From Streptomyces sp. SAI-135 (GTDB taxonomy: Bacteria; Actinomycetota; Actinomycetes; Streptomycetales; Streptomycetaceae), in NCBI RefSeq assembly GCF_029893805.1, contig NZ_JARXYP010000002.1, positions 7,378,001 to 7,442,000 on the forward strand: a stretch of DNA of 64,000 nucleotides, in the 5' to 3' direction. The notes beneath the pieces were generated by a model, which saw nothing but the letters and a program-made list of their open reading frames with translations, ran no database searches and was not told the DNA's origin. Made by a program: the position numbers and the translations under genes. Position 1 is the stretch's first letter. The number at the start of each line of letters is the position of its first letter. Shown here piece after piece: positions 1 to 8,180 of the stretch.

Positions 1-606
1 GGCGGCTCGACCGGGTACGGCCGGGAGTACCGCAACCGGCTGCGCGAGCAGTGGGGCGTGGTCGACGTCGAGGACTGCGCGGCCGTCGCGCTCGCCCTCG
101 CCGACGAGGGCACCGCCGACCGCGACCGGCTCGCCGTCCGGGGCGGCAGCGCGGGCGGCTGGACCGCGGCCGCCTCGCTCACCATGACCGACGTCTACGC
201 CTGCGCCACGATCGTCTACCCGATCCTCGACCTCACCGGCTGGGGCACCGGGGAGACCCACGACTTCGAGTCCCAGTACCTGGAGAGCCTGGTCGGACCG
301 CTCGCCGAGGTCCCCGGACGGTACGTGGAACGCTCGCCCGCAGAGCACGCCGACCGGGTCACCGCGCCCTTCCTGCTGCTCCAGGGCCTCGACGACGTGA
401 TCTGCCCGCCCGCGCAGTGCGAGCGGTTCCTGGAGAGGATCGCCGGACGCCGGGTGCCGCACGCCTACCTCGCCTTCGAGGGCGAGGGCCACGGCTTCCG
501 CCGCGCCGACACCATGATCCGCGCGCTGGAGGCCGAACTCTCCCTGTACGCCCAGGTCTTCGGGCTCAACCCGCCCGGCGTCCCGACACTGGAGCTCACC
601 AAGTGA
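1..606 (+). CDS. S9-family prolyl oligopeptidase-like peptidase (C-terminal part)
   Basis: The reading frame is open from base 1, so the gene begins outside the window and only the last 201 residues are visible. They form the C-terminal half of an alpha/beta-hydrolase of the acylaminoacyl-peptidase/prolyl oligopeptidase type. The nucleophile elbow GGSAGG has its serine codon at 148-150, an aspartate lies in LDDVICPP, and the histidine is in EGEGHGF, giving the complete Ser-Asp-His triad in family order. The family cleaves short peptides in the cytoplasm. The stop codon overlaps the GTG start of the next gene, so the two are probably co-translated and may both handle peptides. Confidence 0.85.
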   Translation, partial: GGSTGYGREYRNRLREQWGVVDVEDCAAVALALADEGTADRDRLAVRGGSAGGWTAAASLTMTDVYACATIVYPILDLTGWGTGETHDFESQYLESLVGPLAEVPGRYVERSPAEHADRVTAPFLLLQGLDDVICPPAQCERFLERIAGRRVPHAYLAFEGEGHGFRRADTMIRALEAELSLYAQVFGLNPPGVPTLELTK

Positions 607-1526
607 CAGCACTCGTACGGCCGTCCAGACTCTCTCCCGGCGCCCGGGTGGCCGTGGTCGCGCCGAGCGGACCCGTCGTGGAGGAGCGGCTCCAGGCCGG
701 GCTCGACCTCCTGCGCGGCTGGGACCTCGACCCGGTGGTCGCCCCGCATGTCCTCGACCGGCACGGCGAGCTGGGCTACCTCGCCGGCTCCGACGCCGAT
801 CGCGCCGCCGACCTCCAGCGGGCCTGGTGCGACCCCGCCGTCGACGCGGTGCTGTGCGCCCGGGGCGGTTACGGTGCCCAGCGGATGGTCGACCTGCTCG
901 ACTGGGACGCGATGCGCGCCGCCGGACCGAAGGTGTTCGTGGGCTTCAGCGACGTCACCACGCTGCACCAGGCGTTCGCCACCCGCCTCGGTCTGGTCAC
1001 GCTGTACGGGCCGGCCGCCGCCGGAGCCGACTTCGTCAAGAACGCCGTCGCCCAGGAGCAGCTGAGGGCCACCCTGTTCGCCCCGGAGACCGTCCGCACC
1101 CTCACCTCCCGCGGCACCACCCTGGTCCCCGGCCGGGCCCGCGGGGTCACCCTGGGCGGCTGCCTCAGCCTGCTCGCCACCGACCTCGGCACCCGGCACG
1201 CCCGCACCGGCGCGCGGGACGGGCTGCTGCTCATCGAGGACGTGGGGGAGCAGCCGTACCGGATCGACCGCATGCTGACCCATCTCCGGCGCAGCGGCTG
1301 GCTGGACGGCGTCCGGGGGATCGTCCTCGGCTCCTGGGCGGGCTGCGGGCCGTACGACGCGCTGCGGGCGGTACTCGCCGACCGGCTCGGCGGTCTCGGG
1401 GTGCCCGTGGCCGAGGAGTTCGGGTTCGGACACGGCGAGGGGGCGGCGACGATGCCCTTCGGGGTGACGGCCGAACTCGACACCGAGGCGGGCACGTTGA
1501 CGCTGGACGAACCCGCCCTGCGCTAG
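603..1526 (+). CDS. S66-family LD-carboxypeptidase
   Basis: This 307-residue protein matches LdcA/MccF-type serine peptidases, which remove the terminal D-amino acid of murein tetrapeptides or hydrolyse related amide bonds. The catalytic triad is visible: Ser116 in the elbow VGFSD, Glu212 in LLLIEDVGEQ, and His277 in FGFGHGEG. The GTG at 603 is chosen because it overlaps the upstream stop (GTGA) and begins directly at the conserved N-terminal part (LSPGARVAVVAPSGP). The frame stays open far upstream, but that part is a shadow of the peptidase gene. A role in cell-wall peptide recycling is inferred from the family. Confidence 0.88.
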   Translation: MTALVRPSRLSPGARVAVVAPSGPVVEERLQAGLDLLRGWDLDPVVAPHVLDRHGELGYLAGSDADRAADLQRAWCDPAVDAVLCARGGYGAQRMVDLLDWDAMRAAGPKVFVGFSDVTTLHQAFATRLGLVTLYGPAAAGADFVKNAVAQEQLRATLFAPETVRTLTSRGTTLVPGRARGVTLGGCLSLLATDLGTRHARTGARDGLLLIEDVGEQPYRIDRMLTHLRRSGWLDGVRGIVLGSWAGCGPYDALRAVLADRLGGLGVPVAEEFGFGHGEGAATMPFGVTAELDTEAGTLTLDEPALR

Positions 1527-1629
1527 TCCGCGCCGGGGTGCGAGGGCGGCGGGCACGGCATCCGCGCCCGGTCACCCGGAAGGCGGAGCCCGCCGTGCGC
1601 GTCGCGGGCTGCGGGCTCACCCTGGTCGC

Positions 1630-1869
1630 ATGAGCCCGAAGACCTCCGAGAGCGGCACGGCCACAGGCACAAAGGGCGCGGCGACCCCCGCCCGGCTGGC
1701 CGTCCTGCTGCTCGCCGTCCTCGCCCTGATCTTCGTCTTCGAGAACACCCGGGCGACGAGGATCCGGCTGCTGGCTCCCGAAGTGACGGTGCCCCTGTGG
1801 ACCGCCCTGCTCGCCACCGGCCTGATCGGCGCCCTGTGCGGGGCGTATGCCATGAGGCGCCGAGGCTAG
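1630..1869 (+). CDS. LapA/DUF1049-like small membrane protein
   Basis: A 79-residue protein with two predicted membrane segments (about residues 24-41 and 54-74) separated by a short loop containing FVFENTRATRIRLL. This layout resembles the LapA (DUF1049) family of small membrane proteins. The N-terminus is polar and rich in Ser, Thr and Gly, and the C-terminus is basic (MRRRG), suggesting both ends are cytoplasmic. Its function in actinobacteria is unknown. It sits 104 bases after the carboxypeptidase and 18 bases before an acetyltransferase, on the same strand. Confidence 0.7.
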   Translation: MSPKTSESGTATGTKGAATPARLAVLLLAVLALIFVFENTRATRIRLLAPEVTVPLWTALLATGLIGALCGAYAMRRRG

Positions 1870-1887
1870 CCGCCGTAGGGTGGCGGC

Positions 1888-2451
1888 ATGCCGCACATCG
1901 CATCCCGCTACCTCGCCGAGGGCCCCCGCGTGGGCATACGCCACTTCACCTACGAGGACGCCGCCGAGTTCACCGCGCGGGTCCGGGAGAGCAAGGAACT
2001 GCACCAGCCGTGGCTGTTCCCGCCGGACAGCGAGAGCGCGTACCTCGCGTACGCCGGCCGGCTCATCGAGGATCCGACCAAGGCGGGGTTCCTGGTCTGC
2101 GAGAAGGACGGGGAGCGGGGCGACGGGGCCGTCGCCGGGTTCATCAACATCAACAACATCGTCCAGGGCGGCTTCCGGTGCGGGGCCCTCGGCTACGGAG
2201 CCTTCGCGCACGCCGCCGGACGCGGCCTGATGCGCGAAGGGCTGGACCTCGTGGTCGGGCACGCCTTCGGGCCGATGGGGCTGCACCGCCTGGAGATCAA
2301 CGCACAGCCCCGCAACACCGCCTCCCTCGCCCTCGCCCGCAGCTGCGGCTTCCGGCTCGAAGGGTTCTCCCCGAAGATGCTCCACATCGACGGGGAGTGG
2401 CGGGACCACGAGCGGTGGGCGATCACCGCCGAGATGCGGGCTTCCGGTTGA
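1888..2451 (+). CDS. GNAT-family N-acetyltransferase (RimJ/RimL-like)
   Basis: A 187-residue acetyltransferase of the RimJ/RimL type. Visible family features are the start IRHFTYEDAAEF, the central strand LGYGAFAHAAGRGLMREGLDLV, where acetyl-CoA normally binds, and the late motif LHRLEINAQPRNTASLALARSCGF, whose Asn-Ser-x-x-x-Ala-x-x-x-Gly-Phe pattern is typical. Such enzymes acetylate N-terminal or antibiotic amino groups; the substrate here cannot be told. The last 29 bases overlap the 3' end of the convergent gene on the opposite strand. Confidence 0.85.
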   Translation: MPHIASRYLAEGPRVGIRHFTYEDAAEFTARVRESKELHQPWLFPPDSESAYLAYAGRLIEDPTKAGFLVCEKDGERGDGAVAGFININNIVQGGFRCGALGYGAFAHAAGRGLMREGLDLVVGHAFGPMGLHRLEINAQPRNTASLALARSCGFRLEGFSPKMLHIDGEWRDHERWAITAEMRASG

Positions 2452-2770
2452 TCTTCATGGTGTCGAGGTCCGTGACCGTCGACCGCAGATCGCGGAAGCC
2501 GTAACCGAGCCCCCGCAGCGCCGTCTCCGCGCGGTCCTCGGCGATCGCGCCCGCCATCTCCTCGCCGTCCGCCGCGTCCGACACCACCACGTACCGCATC
2601 GAGAAGTGCTTCAGCGGCGCCGGCTCGTACGACAGCGAGCCCTCCGCGCGGAACCGCATGCTCGCCATGCCGTGGTCCGCCGCCTCGGCGAGCAGCCGGG
2701 CGCGGGCCTCCTCGGTGAGCCCGTCCCAGGTCCCGCGCACGATCACCCGGTAGGTGTGCTGCTCACTCAC
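2423..2770 (-). CDS. DUF6204-like conserved protein
   Basis: A 115-residue protein beginning at a GTG codon. It opens with YRVIVRGTWDGLTEEARARLL and contains a second beta-rich part (KHFSMRYVVVSD), a pattern I recognise from small Streptomyces proteins annotated as DUF6204. No catalytic motif or membrane segment is visible, and the function is unknown. It converges on the acetyltransferase gene with a 29-base overlap and is divergent from the arginase-like gene. Confidence 0.6.
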   Translation of the reverse strand: MSEQHTYRVIVRGTWDGLTEEARARLLAEAADHGMASMRFRAEGSLSYEPAPLKHFSMRYVVVSDAADGEEMAGAIAEDRAETALRGLGYGFRDLRSTVTDLDTMKINRKPASRR

Positions 2771-2784
2771 TGTCGCTCCCTCGT

Positions 2785-2810
2785 GTATCTCCGTGGACGG
2801 TCGAGGGTAC
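2785..2810 (+). promoter_or_regulatory. SigB-like promoter string upstream of arginase-like gene
   Basis: GTAT at 2785-2788 and GGGTAC at 2805-2810 are separated by 16 bases, fitting the published Streptomyces SigB pattern GNNT-N14-16-GGGTAC/T. The -10 element ends ten bases before ATG 2821, so initiation would give a very short leader. The first element is degenerate and could match by chance. Confidence 0.35.
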
Positions 2811-2820
2811 GTCGGCGAGG

Positions 2821-3729
2821 ATGATCCGCATGCGGAATATCGTCGTGCTGGACGCCCCCTCCAACCTCGGCCTGCGTCCGCCCGCCCCCGGTACCGTGCC
2901 CGGCTGCTACAAACTCGCCGGCGCCCTGCGCGAGCAGCGGATCGTGCAGCGCTTGGGGGCGCTGGAGGGCGGGGTGGTGGTGCCCCCGCGCTACGACCGC
3001 GGGGACTGGCAGGAGGGCGACGGCGTCTTCAACGCCGCCGCGATCGCCTCGTACACCGTGAGACTGGCCGACCGTGTCGAACGCCTCGTGCGCGCCGGGG
3101 ACTTCCCCGTCGTCCTCGGCGGCGACTGCTCCGTCCAGCTCGGCGCCTCCCTGGCCCTGCGCCGCGTCGGGCGCTACGGCCTGGCCGCGATCGACGCCTC
3201 ACCCGACTTCCGGCACCCCGGCAACTCCGACCGGATCGGCGCGGCGGGCGGCGAGGAGGTCGCGCTGGCCACCGGGCGCGGCCAGGACGACCTGACGGAC
3301 CTGGAGGGGCTGAAGCCCTATCTGCGGGACGAGGACGTGCGGTTCTTCGGGATCCGTGACGTGTTCGAGGAGGAGCGCGCCGAACTCGCCGCCCTGAAGA
3401 TCCCGGTCGTGACCGTCGGCGACCTGCGGGAGTGGGGCGCGGACGCCCTCGCCCGCGCCACCGCGCAGGCCTTCGCGATCCCGGAGATCGACGGCTTCTG
3501 GGTGCACCTGGACGCCGACTGCCTCGACCCGTCCGTGATGCCCGCCGTGGACAGCCCCGACCCGGACGGCCTCCTGCCCGGTGAACTCACGTCCCTCCTG
3601 CGGCCGTTGCTCGCCTCCCCCTCCTGCGTCGGCCTCAACATCACCATCTACGACCCCGATCTGGACCCCGACGGCACGGCGGGCGCGCTGCTCACCGACA
3701 TCGTCGTGGACGCCTTTGCGCAATCCTGA
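2821..3729 (+). CDS. arginase/agmatinase-family protein with altered metal motifs
   Basis: A 302-residue ureohydrolase-fold protein. The first metal region GGDCS (canonical GGDHS) and the late motif HLDADCLDPSVMPAVD are clear. The central motif, normally D-A/G-H-x-D-F, reads DASPDF, so a histidine that usually binds Mn is replaced by serine. The family hydrolyses arginine, agmatine or formimino compounds to release urea or formamide; these changes make normal activity doubtful. Either ATG 2821 or ATG 2830 could start it. It stands alone, divergent from the DUF6204-like gene. Confidence 0.75.
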   Translation: MIRMRNIVVLDAPSNLGLRPPAPGTVPGCYKLAGALREQRIVQRLGALEGGVVVPPRYDRGDWQEGDGVFNAAAIASYTVRLADRVERLVRAGDFPVVLGGDCSVQLGASLALRRVGRYGLAAIDASPDFRHPGNSDRIGAAGGEEVALATGRGQDDLTDLEGLKPYLRDEDVRFFGIRDVFEEERAELAALKIPVVTVGDLREWGADALARATAQAFAIPEIDGFWVHLDADCLDPSVMPAVDSPDPDGLLPGELTSLLRPLLASPSCVGLNITIYDPDLDPDGTAGALLTDIVVDAFAQS

Positions 3730-3769
3730 CCGGCAGCTCCCCTGGCCGACCCGGAGCCGAGCGGCTTCC

Positions 3770-3948
3770 ATGGTGATCGTGACGACGATCCGGCCAGACG
3801 TGATCACCCTGCCCGCCGCACCCCTGGGCCCGGACAACCCGCTGCCCCCGCTGCGACTCCCGTACGAGGTTCACCGCATCGACGTACGGGACCACGACGA
3901 CCTGCCCCCTACGACTTCCGTATGCGTCCGGAGGCCGAGTACCCCTAG
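3770..3948 (+). pseudogene. remnant of a DUF5107-domain protein gene
   Basis: The frame starting at ATG 3770 encodes a short peptide with IRPDVITLPAAPLGPDNPLP followed by LRLPYEVHRIDVRDHDDLPP, which resembles the extreme N-terminus of long Streptomyces DUF5107/tetratricopeptide proteins. It then changes frame: the next readable stretch is YDFRMRPEAEYP ending at TAG 3946-3948, which looks like the C-terminal end of such a protein. The central part, more than a thousand residues in the family, is missing. This fits an internal deletion leaving both ends. The homology is recalled from memory and was not tested by search. Confidence 0.5.
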
Positions 3949-4295
3949 GTGACGTTGCGGTCCACGTACTCGTACACCACACCGTCCGGGTGCATCGCGA
4001 TCAGGTTGCGGCCCACCGGAGTCGGCACCGGGCCCGCGACGATCCGGGCGCCCAGCTCGTCGAGGAGCCGGCGGGCCTCGTCGACGTCCTTCACGGCGAT
4101 GGTCGCCGCGACCTTGCGCAGCACCTCCAGCTCGGCCTCCGGGCCGCTCATCAGCAGGAAGCAGCCCACCGCGGCCACCTGGACGCCGCCGCGCTCGAAA
4201 CGGAGGGCCGTGGCGCCCGCGAGCCGTTCGTAGAAGACGACCGCGCTGTCCAGGTCGTCGACGCAGACGCGCAGCGTGGTTCCCAGAATCTCCAT
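3945..4295 (-). CDS. VOC (glyoxalase/bleomycin-resistance) family protein
   Basis: A 116-residue protein with the paired beta-alpha-beta-beta-beta modules of vicinal-oxygen-chelate proteins: it begins ILGTTLRVCVDDLDSAVVFY and ends AMHPDGVVYEYVDRNVT. The Glu in VYEY is the usual last metal-ligand position. Members act as metal-dependent lyases, dioxygenases or drug-binding proteins; the substrate cannot be inferred. The stop codon overlaps the end of the DUF5107 remnant on the other strand. Confidence 0.8.
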   Translation of the reverse strand: MEILGTTLRVCVDDLDSAVVFYERLAGATALRFERGGVQVAAVGCFLLMSGPEAELEVLRKVAATIAVKDVDEARRLLDELGARIVAGPVPTPVGRNLIAMHPDGVVYEYVDRNVT

Positions 4296-4406
4296 GCGAC
4301 GAGCCTAGTTCGGGCGGCCGGGCCGGGGAGATCGTTTCACGCGATCCTCCCGACCCGGCCGCCGGTGCCGCACAGGCGGCCCGGAGCGTTATGCGTACGC
4401 CTGTAC

Positions 4407-4412
4407 GGGTAC
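4407..4412 (+). promoter_or_regulatory. possible SigB-type -10 element before the holin-like gene
   Basis: GGGTAC lies ten bases before ATG 4422, with GTTA 15 bases upstream of it, one base off the usual GTTT. If used, the transcript would be nearly leaderless. This is weak evidence by itself. Confidence 0.25.
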
Positions 4413-4421
4413 CCGGCGGCC

Positions 4422-4916
4422 ATGGAGCGCTTGGATCACCTGGAGCATCTGGACAAGCATCTGGTCGACGAGCTGGCGCAGGTGGCACGCGAGACCGTAC
4501 GGGACGAACTGCGCGAACAGACGCGCAAGCAGCGCCGCACGGCCATGCTGTACGCCGCGTCCGGCGCCGTCGCGCTGTACGCGGGCGCCGCCCTGGCCCT
4601 GGCCGTGGGTCTCGCCCTCGCCCTCGGGCTGCCCGACTGGGCCGCCGCACTGATCACCGCCGTCATCCTGGGCGCCGTGGCCTATGTGCTGCGCGGCGCG
4701 GCCAGGCCCGCGGGAGCCCGGCCGACGGCCGGCGCGGGCCTCGGACCCGATCAGGCCGCCGCAGGCACGGCACCGGTGGCCGCCCCGGCGACCGGCCCCG
4801 GGACGCCGTATCCGCCCATGCCGCCGGTGGCGCCCGGAGCGACGGGCACGCCGGAGCCCGGCGCCGCGCCGACGCAGGGCGGTACCGACCCCGAGCAGCC
4901 GCACCACCGCGCGTGA
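4422..4916 (+). CDS. phage-holin-family (Hol_X-like) membrane protein
   Basis: A 164-residue protein. Residues 1-40 are charged and helical (ERLDHLEHLDKHLVDELAQV), two hydrophobic segments follow at about 44-66 and 72-88, and the tail is rich in Pro, Gly and Ala. This is the layout of the actinobacterial phage-holin-family/DUF1469 proteins common in Streptomyces, which are not phage genes. ATG 4422 is chosen over the much longer open frame because it starts at the conserved charged helix. An SDR gene follows 33 bases downstream. Confidence 0.7.
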   Translation: MERLDHLEHLDKHLVDELAQVARETVRDELREQTRKQRRTAMLYAASGAVALYAGAALALAVGLALALGLPDWAAALITAVILGAVAYVLRGAARPAGARPTAGAGLGPDQAAAGTAPVAAPATGPGTPYPPMPPVAPGATGTPEPGAAPTQGGTDPEQPHHRA

Positions 4917-4949
4917 CGCCTGGTGCACGACCCATGGGAGGAAGCGCGC

Positions 4950-5957
4950 GTGAAGCACGGCAAGGTCGTCGTGGTGACCGGGGCCAGCGGCGGCGTGGGA
5001 CGGGCCACGGCCCGCGCCTTCGCCGAACGCGGGGCTCGTGTCGCCCTGCTGGCCCGGGGCCGCGAGGGGCTCGCGGCCGCCGCCGACGACGTGCAGCGGG
5101 CAGGCGGTGAGGCGCTCGTCGTCAGCGTCGACATGGCCGACCCCAAGGCGGTCGACGACGCCGCCCAGCAGGTCGTCGACGCCTACGGGCACATCGACGT
5201 CTGGGTCAACAACGCCTTCACCGGGGTCTTCGCACCCTTCACGGAGATCACCCCGGACGAGTTCCGGCGGGTGACCGAAGTGACCTACCTGGGCTATGTG
5301 TTCGGCACCCGGGCCGCCCTGCACCACATGCTGCCGCGCGACCGGGGCACCATCGTGCAGGTGGGGTCCGCGCTGGCCTACCGGGGCATTCCCCTGCAGT
5401 CCGCCTACTGCGGAGCCAAGCACGCCATCCAGGGCTTCAACGAGTCGCTGCGGTGCGAGCTGCTCCACTCGGGCAGCGGGGTCCGCACCACGATGGTGCA
5501 GCTGCCGGGCGTCAACACCCCCCAGTTCGACTGGGTGTTGAACCGGATGCCCGGCAAGGCCCGGCCGGTGGCGCCGGTGTACCAGCCGGAGATCGCCGCG
5601 CGCGCGGTCGTCCACGCGGCCTCCCACGCGCGGCGGCGGGAGTACTGGGTCGGCGGGTCCACGGCGGCCACGCTGATCGCCAACGCGGTCGCGCCCGGCG
5701 TGCTGGACCGCTACCTCGCCCGCACCAACTTCGAGGCGCAGCAGGAAGAGGGCGAGCACGGCGGTCCCGGGAACCTGTGGGCACCCGCGGACGGACCGCA
5801 CGGACGGGACCACGGTGCGCACGGCCGCTTCGACGACGAGGCCGTGCAGCGCAGCCCGCAGGACTGGCTCTCCCGCAACCGCGGGCGCATGCTCATGGCC
5901 GCCGCGGCCGGAGGGCTGGGCGCCGCGGTGACGGCCGGGCTGCGCCGCCGGGGCTGA
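4950..5957 (+). CDS. short-chain dehydrogenase/reductase with C-terminal extension
   Basis: A 335-residue SDR. The cofactor loop TGASGGVG is at residues 8-15, NNAF follows the central strand, and the catalytic Tyr and Lys are in AYCGAKHA, with the serine in VQVGSALAYRG. The core ends near residue 250; the rest is a hydrophilic linker followed by a hydrophobic end (MLMAAAAGGLGAAVTAGLRR) that may anchor it to the membrane. GTG 4950 is preferred because GGGAGGA lies just upstream. It probably reduces or oxidises a small carbonyl or alcohol with NAD(P); the substrate is unknown. Confidence 0.85.
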   Translation: MKHGKVVVVTGASGGVGRATARAFAERGARVALLARGREGLAAAADDVQRAGGEALVVSVDMADPKAVDDAAQQVVDAYGHIDVWVNNAFTGVFAPFTEITPDEFRRVTEVTYLGYVFGTRAALHHMLPRDRGTIVQVGSALAYRGIPLQSAYCGAKHAIQGFNESLRCELLHSGSGVRTTMVQLPGVNTPQFDWVLNRMPGKARPVAPVYQPEIAARAVVHAASHARRREYWVGGSTAATLIANAVAPGVLDRYLARTNFEAQQEEGEHGGPGNLWAPADGPHGRDHGAHGRFDDEAVQRSPQDWLSRNRGRMLMAAAAGGLGAAVTAGLRRRG

Positions 5958-5985
5958 GAGGGGGGCGGGGGACGGCGCCGGCCGT

Positions 5986-7077
5986 TCAGGCCAGGCGGTA
6001 CTCCTCCACCTCGTCCGTCCGCAGCGTCAGGCCGTGGCCCACGCCCGCCACCGGACGGACCGTGCCGCCGGTGGGATCCAGCGCCCCGTCGAAGAACATG
6101 TCCTCGATGCGGACGTGGTCGTGGAACCACTCCATGTGGCGGATGTTGGGGATCGAGGCGGCGGCCGCCGCGTGCGCGTGCGGGGCGCAGTGCGTCGAGA
6201 CCTCCAGACCGTGGGCCTGGGCCAGCGCCGCCGCGCGGAGGAACTCCGTCACCCCGCCGCAGCGGGTCGCGTCCACCTGGAGGCAGTCCACCGCGCCGGC
6301 CGCGACCATACGGGCGAAGTACGGCAGGTCGTAGCCGTATTCGCCTGCCGTCACCTCGCACGCGAGCGCGTCGCGGACCAGCCGCAGCCCCGTCAGGTCG
6401 TCCGAGGAGACCGGCTCCTCGAACCAGCCGACGCCCTCCTCCACCAGCGCCCGGCCCACCCGGACCGCCTGCTTGCGGGTGTACGCGCCGTTCGCGTCGA
6501 CGTACAACTCCGCTTCGGGGCCGATGACTTCACGAGCCGTACGGACCCGGGACAGGTCGCGGGGGACCGCCCGGCCCCAGCTCTCGCCGATCTTCAGCTT
6601 GACGCGGGGGATGCCCTGGCCGTGCACCCAGCCGTTGAGCTGTGCGGCCAGATGCGTGTCGTGGTACGTCGTGAAGCCGCCGCTGCCGTAGACGGGGACG
6701 CGTTCGCGGGCGACGCCGAGCAGACGCGCCAGCGGGAGTTCCAGGATGCGGGCCTTCAGGTCCCACAGGGCGATGTCCAGCGCGGAGATCGCGCACGCCG
6801 CGATGCCCGGGCGGCCCGCGTTGCGGACCGAGCGGCACATCGCGTCGTGCAGCGCCGGGATGTCCAGCGGACTGCGGCCCTCCACGAGCGGCCCGAGCTG
6901 CCCGGCGAGGAAGTCACCGACCGCGGCCGGGCCGTAGGTCCAGCCCGTGCCGGTCTCCTCCCCGTTCGACACCTCGGCGATCACCATCGTCGTGCTGTCC
7001 CAGGCGAGCGTGCCGTCCGCCTCGGGGGCGTCGGTCGGCACCGTGTACACCGAGACGACCGGGCGGTGCAGTTTCAC
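5986..7077 (-). CDS. enolase-superfamily (mandelate racemase/muconate lactonizing-type) enzyme
   Basis: A 363-residue member of the enolase superfamily, beginning at GTG. The N-terminal capping domain is followed by the barrel with KLKIGES (general-base lysines), metal ligands in LYVDANGAYT, WFEEPVSSDD and TAGEYGYD, and a His in STHCAPHAH, all in canonical order. Such enzymes abstract the proton next to a carboxylate, giving dehydratases, racemases or cycloisomerases. It starts three bases after the stop of the F420-type oxidoreductase gene, so the two form an operon and may work on one sugar-acid pathway (inference). Confidence 0.85.
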   Translation of the reverse strand: MKLHRPVVSVYTVPTDAPEADGTLAWDSTTMVIAEVSNGEETGTGWTYGPAAVGDFLAGQLGPLVEGRSPLDIPALHDAMCRSVRNAGRPGIAACAISALDIALWDLKARILELPLARLLGVARERVPVYGSGGFTTYHDTHLAAQLNGWVHGQGIPRVKLKIGESWGRAVPRDLSRVRTAREVIGPEAELYVDANGAYTRKQAVRVGRALVEEGVGWFEEPVSSDDLTGLRLVRDALACEVTAGEYGYDLPYFARMVAAGAVDCLQVDATRCGGVTEFLRAAALAQAHGLEVSTHCAPHAHAAAAASIPNIRHMEWFHDHVRIEDMFFDGALDPTGGTVRPVAGVGHGLTLRTDEVEEYRLA

Positions 7078-7080
7078 CGT

Positions 7081-8040
7081 TCACCCCTGCTGGAGCTGGG
7101 GCAGCACCTTCGTGCGGTAGAAGTCGAAGAAGCCGCGCTGGTCGGGGCCGATCTGGTTGACGTAGACCCGGTCGAAGCCCGCGTCGGCGAAGGCGCTCAG
7201 CGCCGAGACGTGCTGGTCGACGTCGTCCCCGCACACCGCCTTCTCGCTCACCATCTCGTCCGTGACCAGCGGTCCCAGCTGCTCGAAGTGGCGCGGCGAG
7301 GGCAGGATCTGGGCCATCTCGCCGGGCAGGAACTGGTTGAACCACAGCTCGCGGACCGTACGGACGCAGTCGTCGCGGTCGACGCCGTAGCAGACCTTCG
7401 TGCCGCCGATGACCGGCTTGCCGGCCCCGCCGCCCTTGCGGAACTGCTCCACCATCGACTCGTCCGGCGTCATCGTGATGAAGCCGTCGCCGACCCGGGA
7501 CGCCAGCGCCGTGGCCGCCGGGCCGAAGCCGGAGATGTCGATGGGGACCGGCTCGTCGGGGATCGTGTACAGGCGGGCGTTCTCCACCGTGTAGTGGGTG
7601 CCGTGGTGGTTGACCTCCTCGCCCGTGAAGAGGCGCCGCATCACCTGGATCGCCTCCTCCAGCATCTCCAGGCGGATGTGCGCGGGCGGCCAGACATGAC
7701 CGAGCACGTGCTCGTTCAGGGCCTCTCCCGAGCCGACACCGAGGCGGAAGCGGCCGTTCGTCATCACGGCCGAGGTCGCCGCGGCCTGCGCCACCACCGC
7801 CGGGTGGATCCGCACGGTCGGGCAGGTCACGGCCGTCTCGACGGGCAGCGACACGGCTTCCGAGAGCGCGCCGATCACCGACCACACGAAGGGGCTCTGG
7901 CCCTGCGCGTCGTTCCACGGGTGGTAGTGGTCGGAGATCCACAGCGAGCTGAAGCCCGCCTGCTCGGCCATCCGCGCCTGTTCCACGAGGTCCGCGGGAC
8001 CGAACTCCTCGCACGACAGGAAATAGCCGTATTCGGGCAT
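7081..8040 (-). CDS. F420-dependent LLM-class oxidoreductase (G6PDH-like)
   Basis: A 319-residue luciferase-fold protein of the F420-dependent glucose-6-phosphate dehydrogenase-like subgroup. It opens YGYFLSCEEFGP, carries SSLWISDHYHPW with the conserved His near residue 40, and has FRLGVGSGEALNEHVLG, the coenzyme F420 phosphate-binding region. It would reduce or oxidise a substrate with the deazaflavin F420, which Streptomyces makes. ATG 8040 is the first start of the conserved N-terminus. It leads the two-gene unit with the enolase-family gene and is divergent from the NDH-2-like gene. Confidence 0.85.
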   Translation of the reverse strand: MPEYGYFLSCEEFGPADLVEQARMAEQAGFSSLWISDHYHPWNDAQGQSPFVWSVIGALSEAVSLPVETAVTCPTVRIHPAVVAQAAATSAVMTNGRFRLGVGSGEALNEHVLGHVWPPAHIRLEMLEEAIQVMRRLFTGEEVNHHGTHYTVENARLYTIPDEPVPIDISGFGPAATALASRVGDGFITMTPDESMVEQFRKGGGAGKPVIGGTKVCYGVDRDDCVRTVRELWFNQFLPGEMAQILPSPRHFEQLGPLVTDEMVSEKAVCGDDVDQHVSALSAFADAGFDRVYVNQIGPDQRGFFDFYRTKVLPQLQQG

Positions 8041-8085
8041 GGGGGGTACCTCCGGCGGTTCCGTGATGGGAGGGGCCTCGTCCGA

Positions 8086-8109
8086 GTACCCGGCGACCCG
8101 TGCGGAAAC
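8086..8109 (-). promoter_or_regulatory. SigB-type promoter for the LLM-enolase operon
   Basis: Read on the minus strand, GTTT (8109-8106) is followed after exactly 14 bases by GGGTAC (8091-8086). This matches the Streptomyces SigB consensus GNNT-N14-16-GGGTAC without mismatch and lies 46 bases before the start codon at 8040. It is the best such match in the window. Confidence 0.55.
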
Positions 8110-8180
8110 CGGCGTTTGGGCGCTCCGGGCAGGGGGACGCGGAAGGCTCCCGAGGTACGCGACAGCCCCGGAGGCGAACC

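Noticed and set aside
465..1556. Long open frame on the minus strand opposite the LD-carboxypeptidase
   Set aside because: It is an Arg/Gly/Pro-rich shadow of a gene with a complete catalytic triad and has no recognisable domain or ribosome site.
4422..4916. Holin-family gene as evidence of a prophage
   Set aside because: No other phage gene is nearby and such proteins are ordinary chromosomal genes in Streptomyces.
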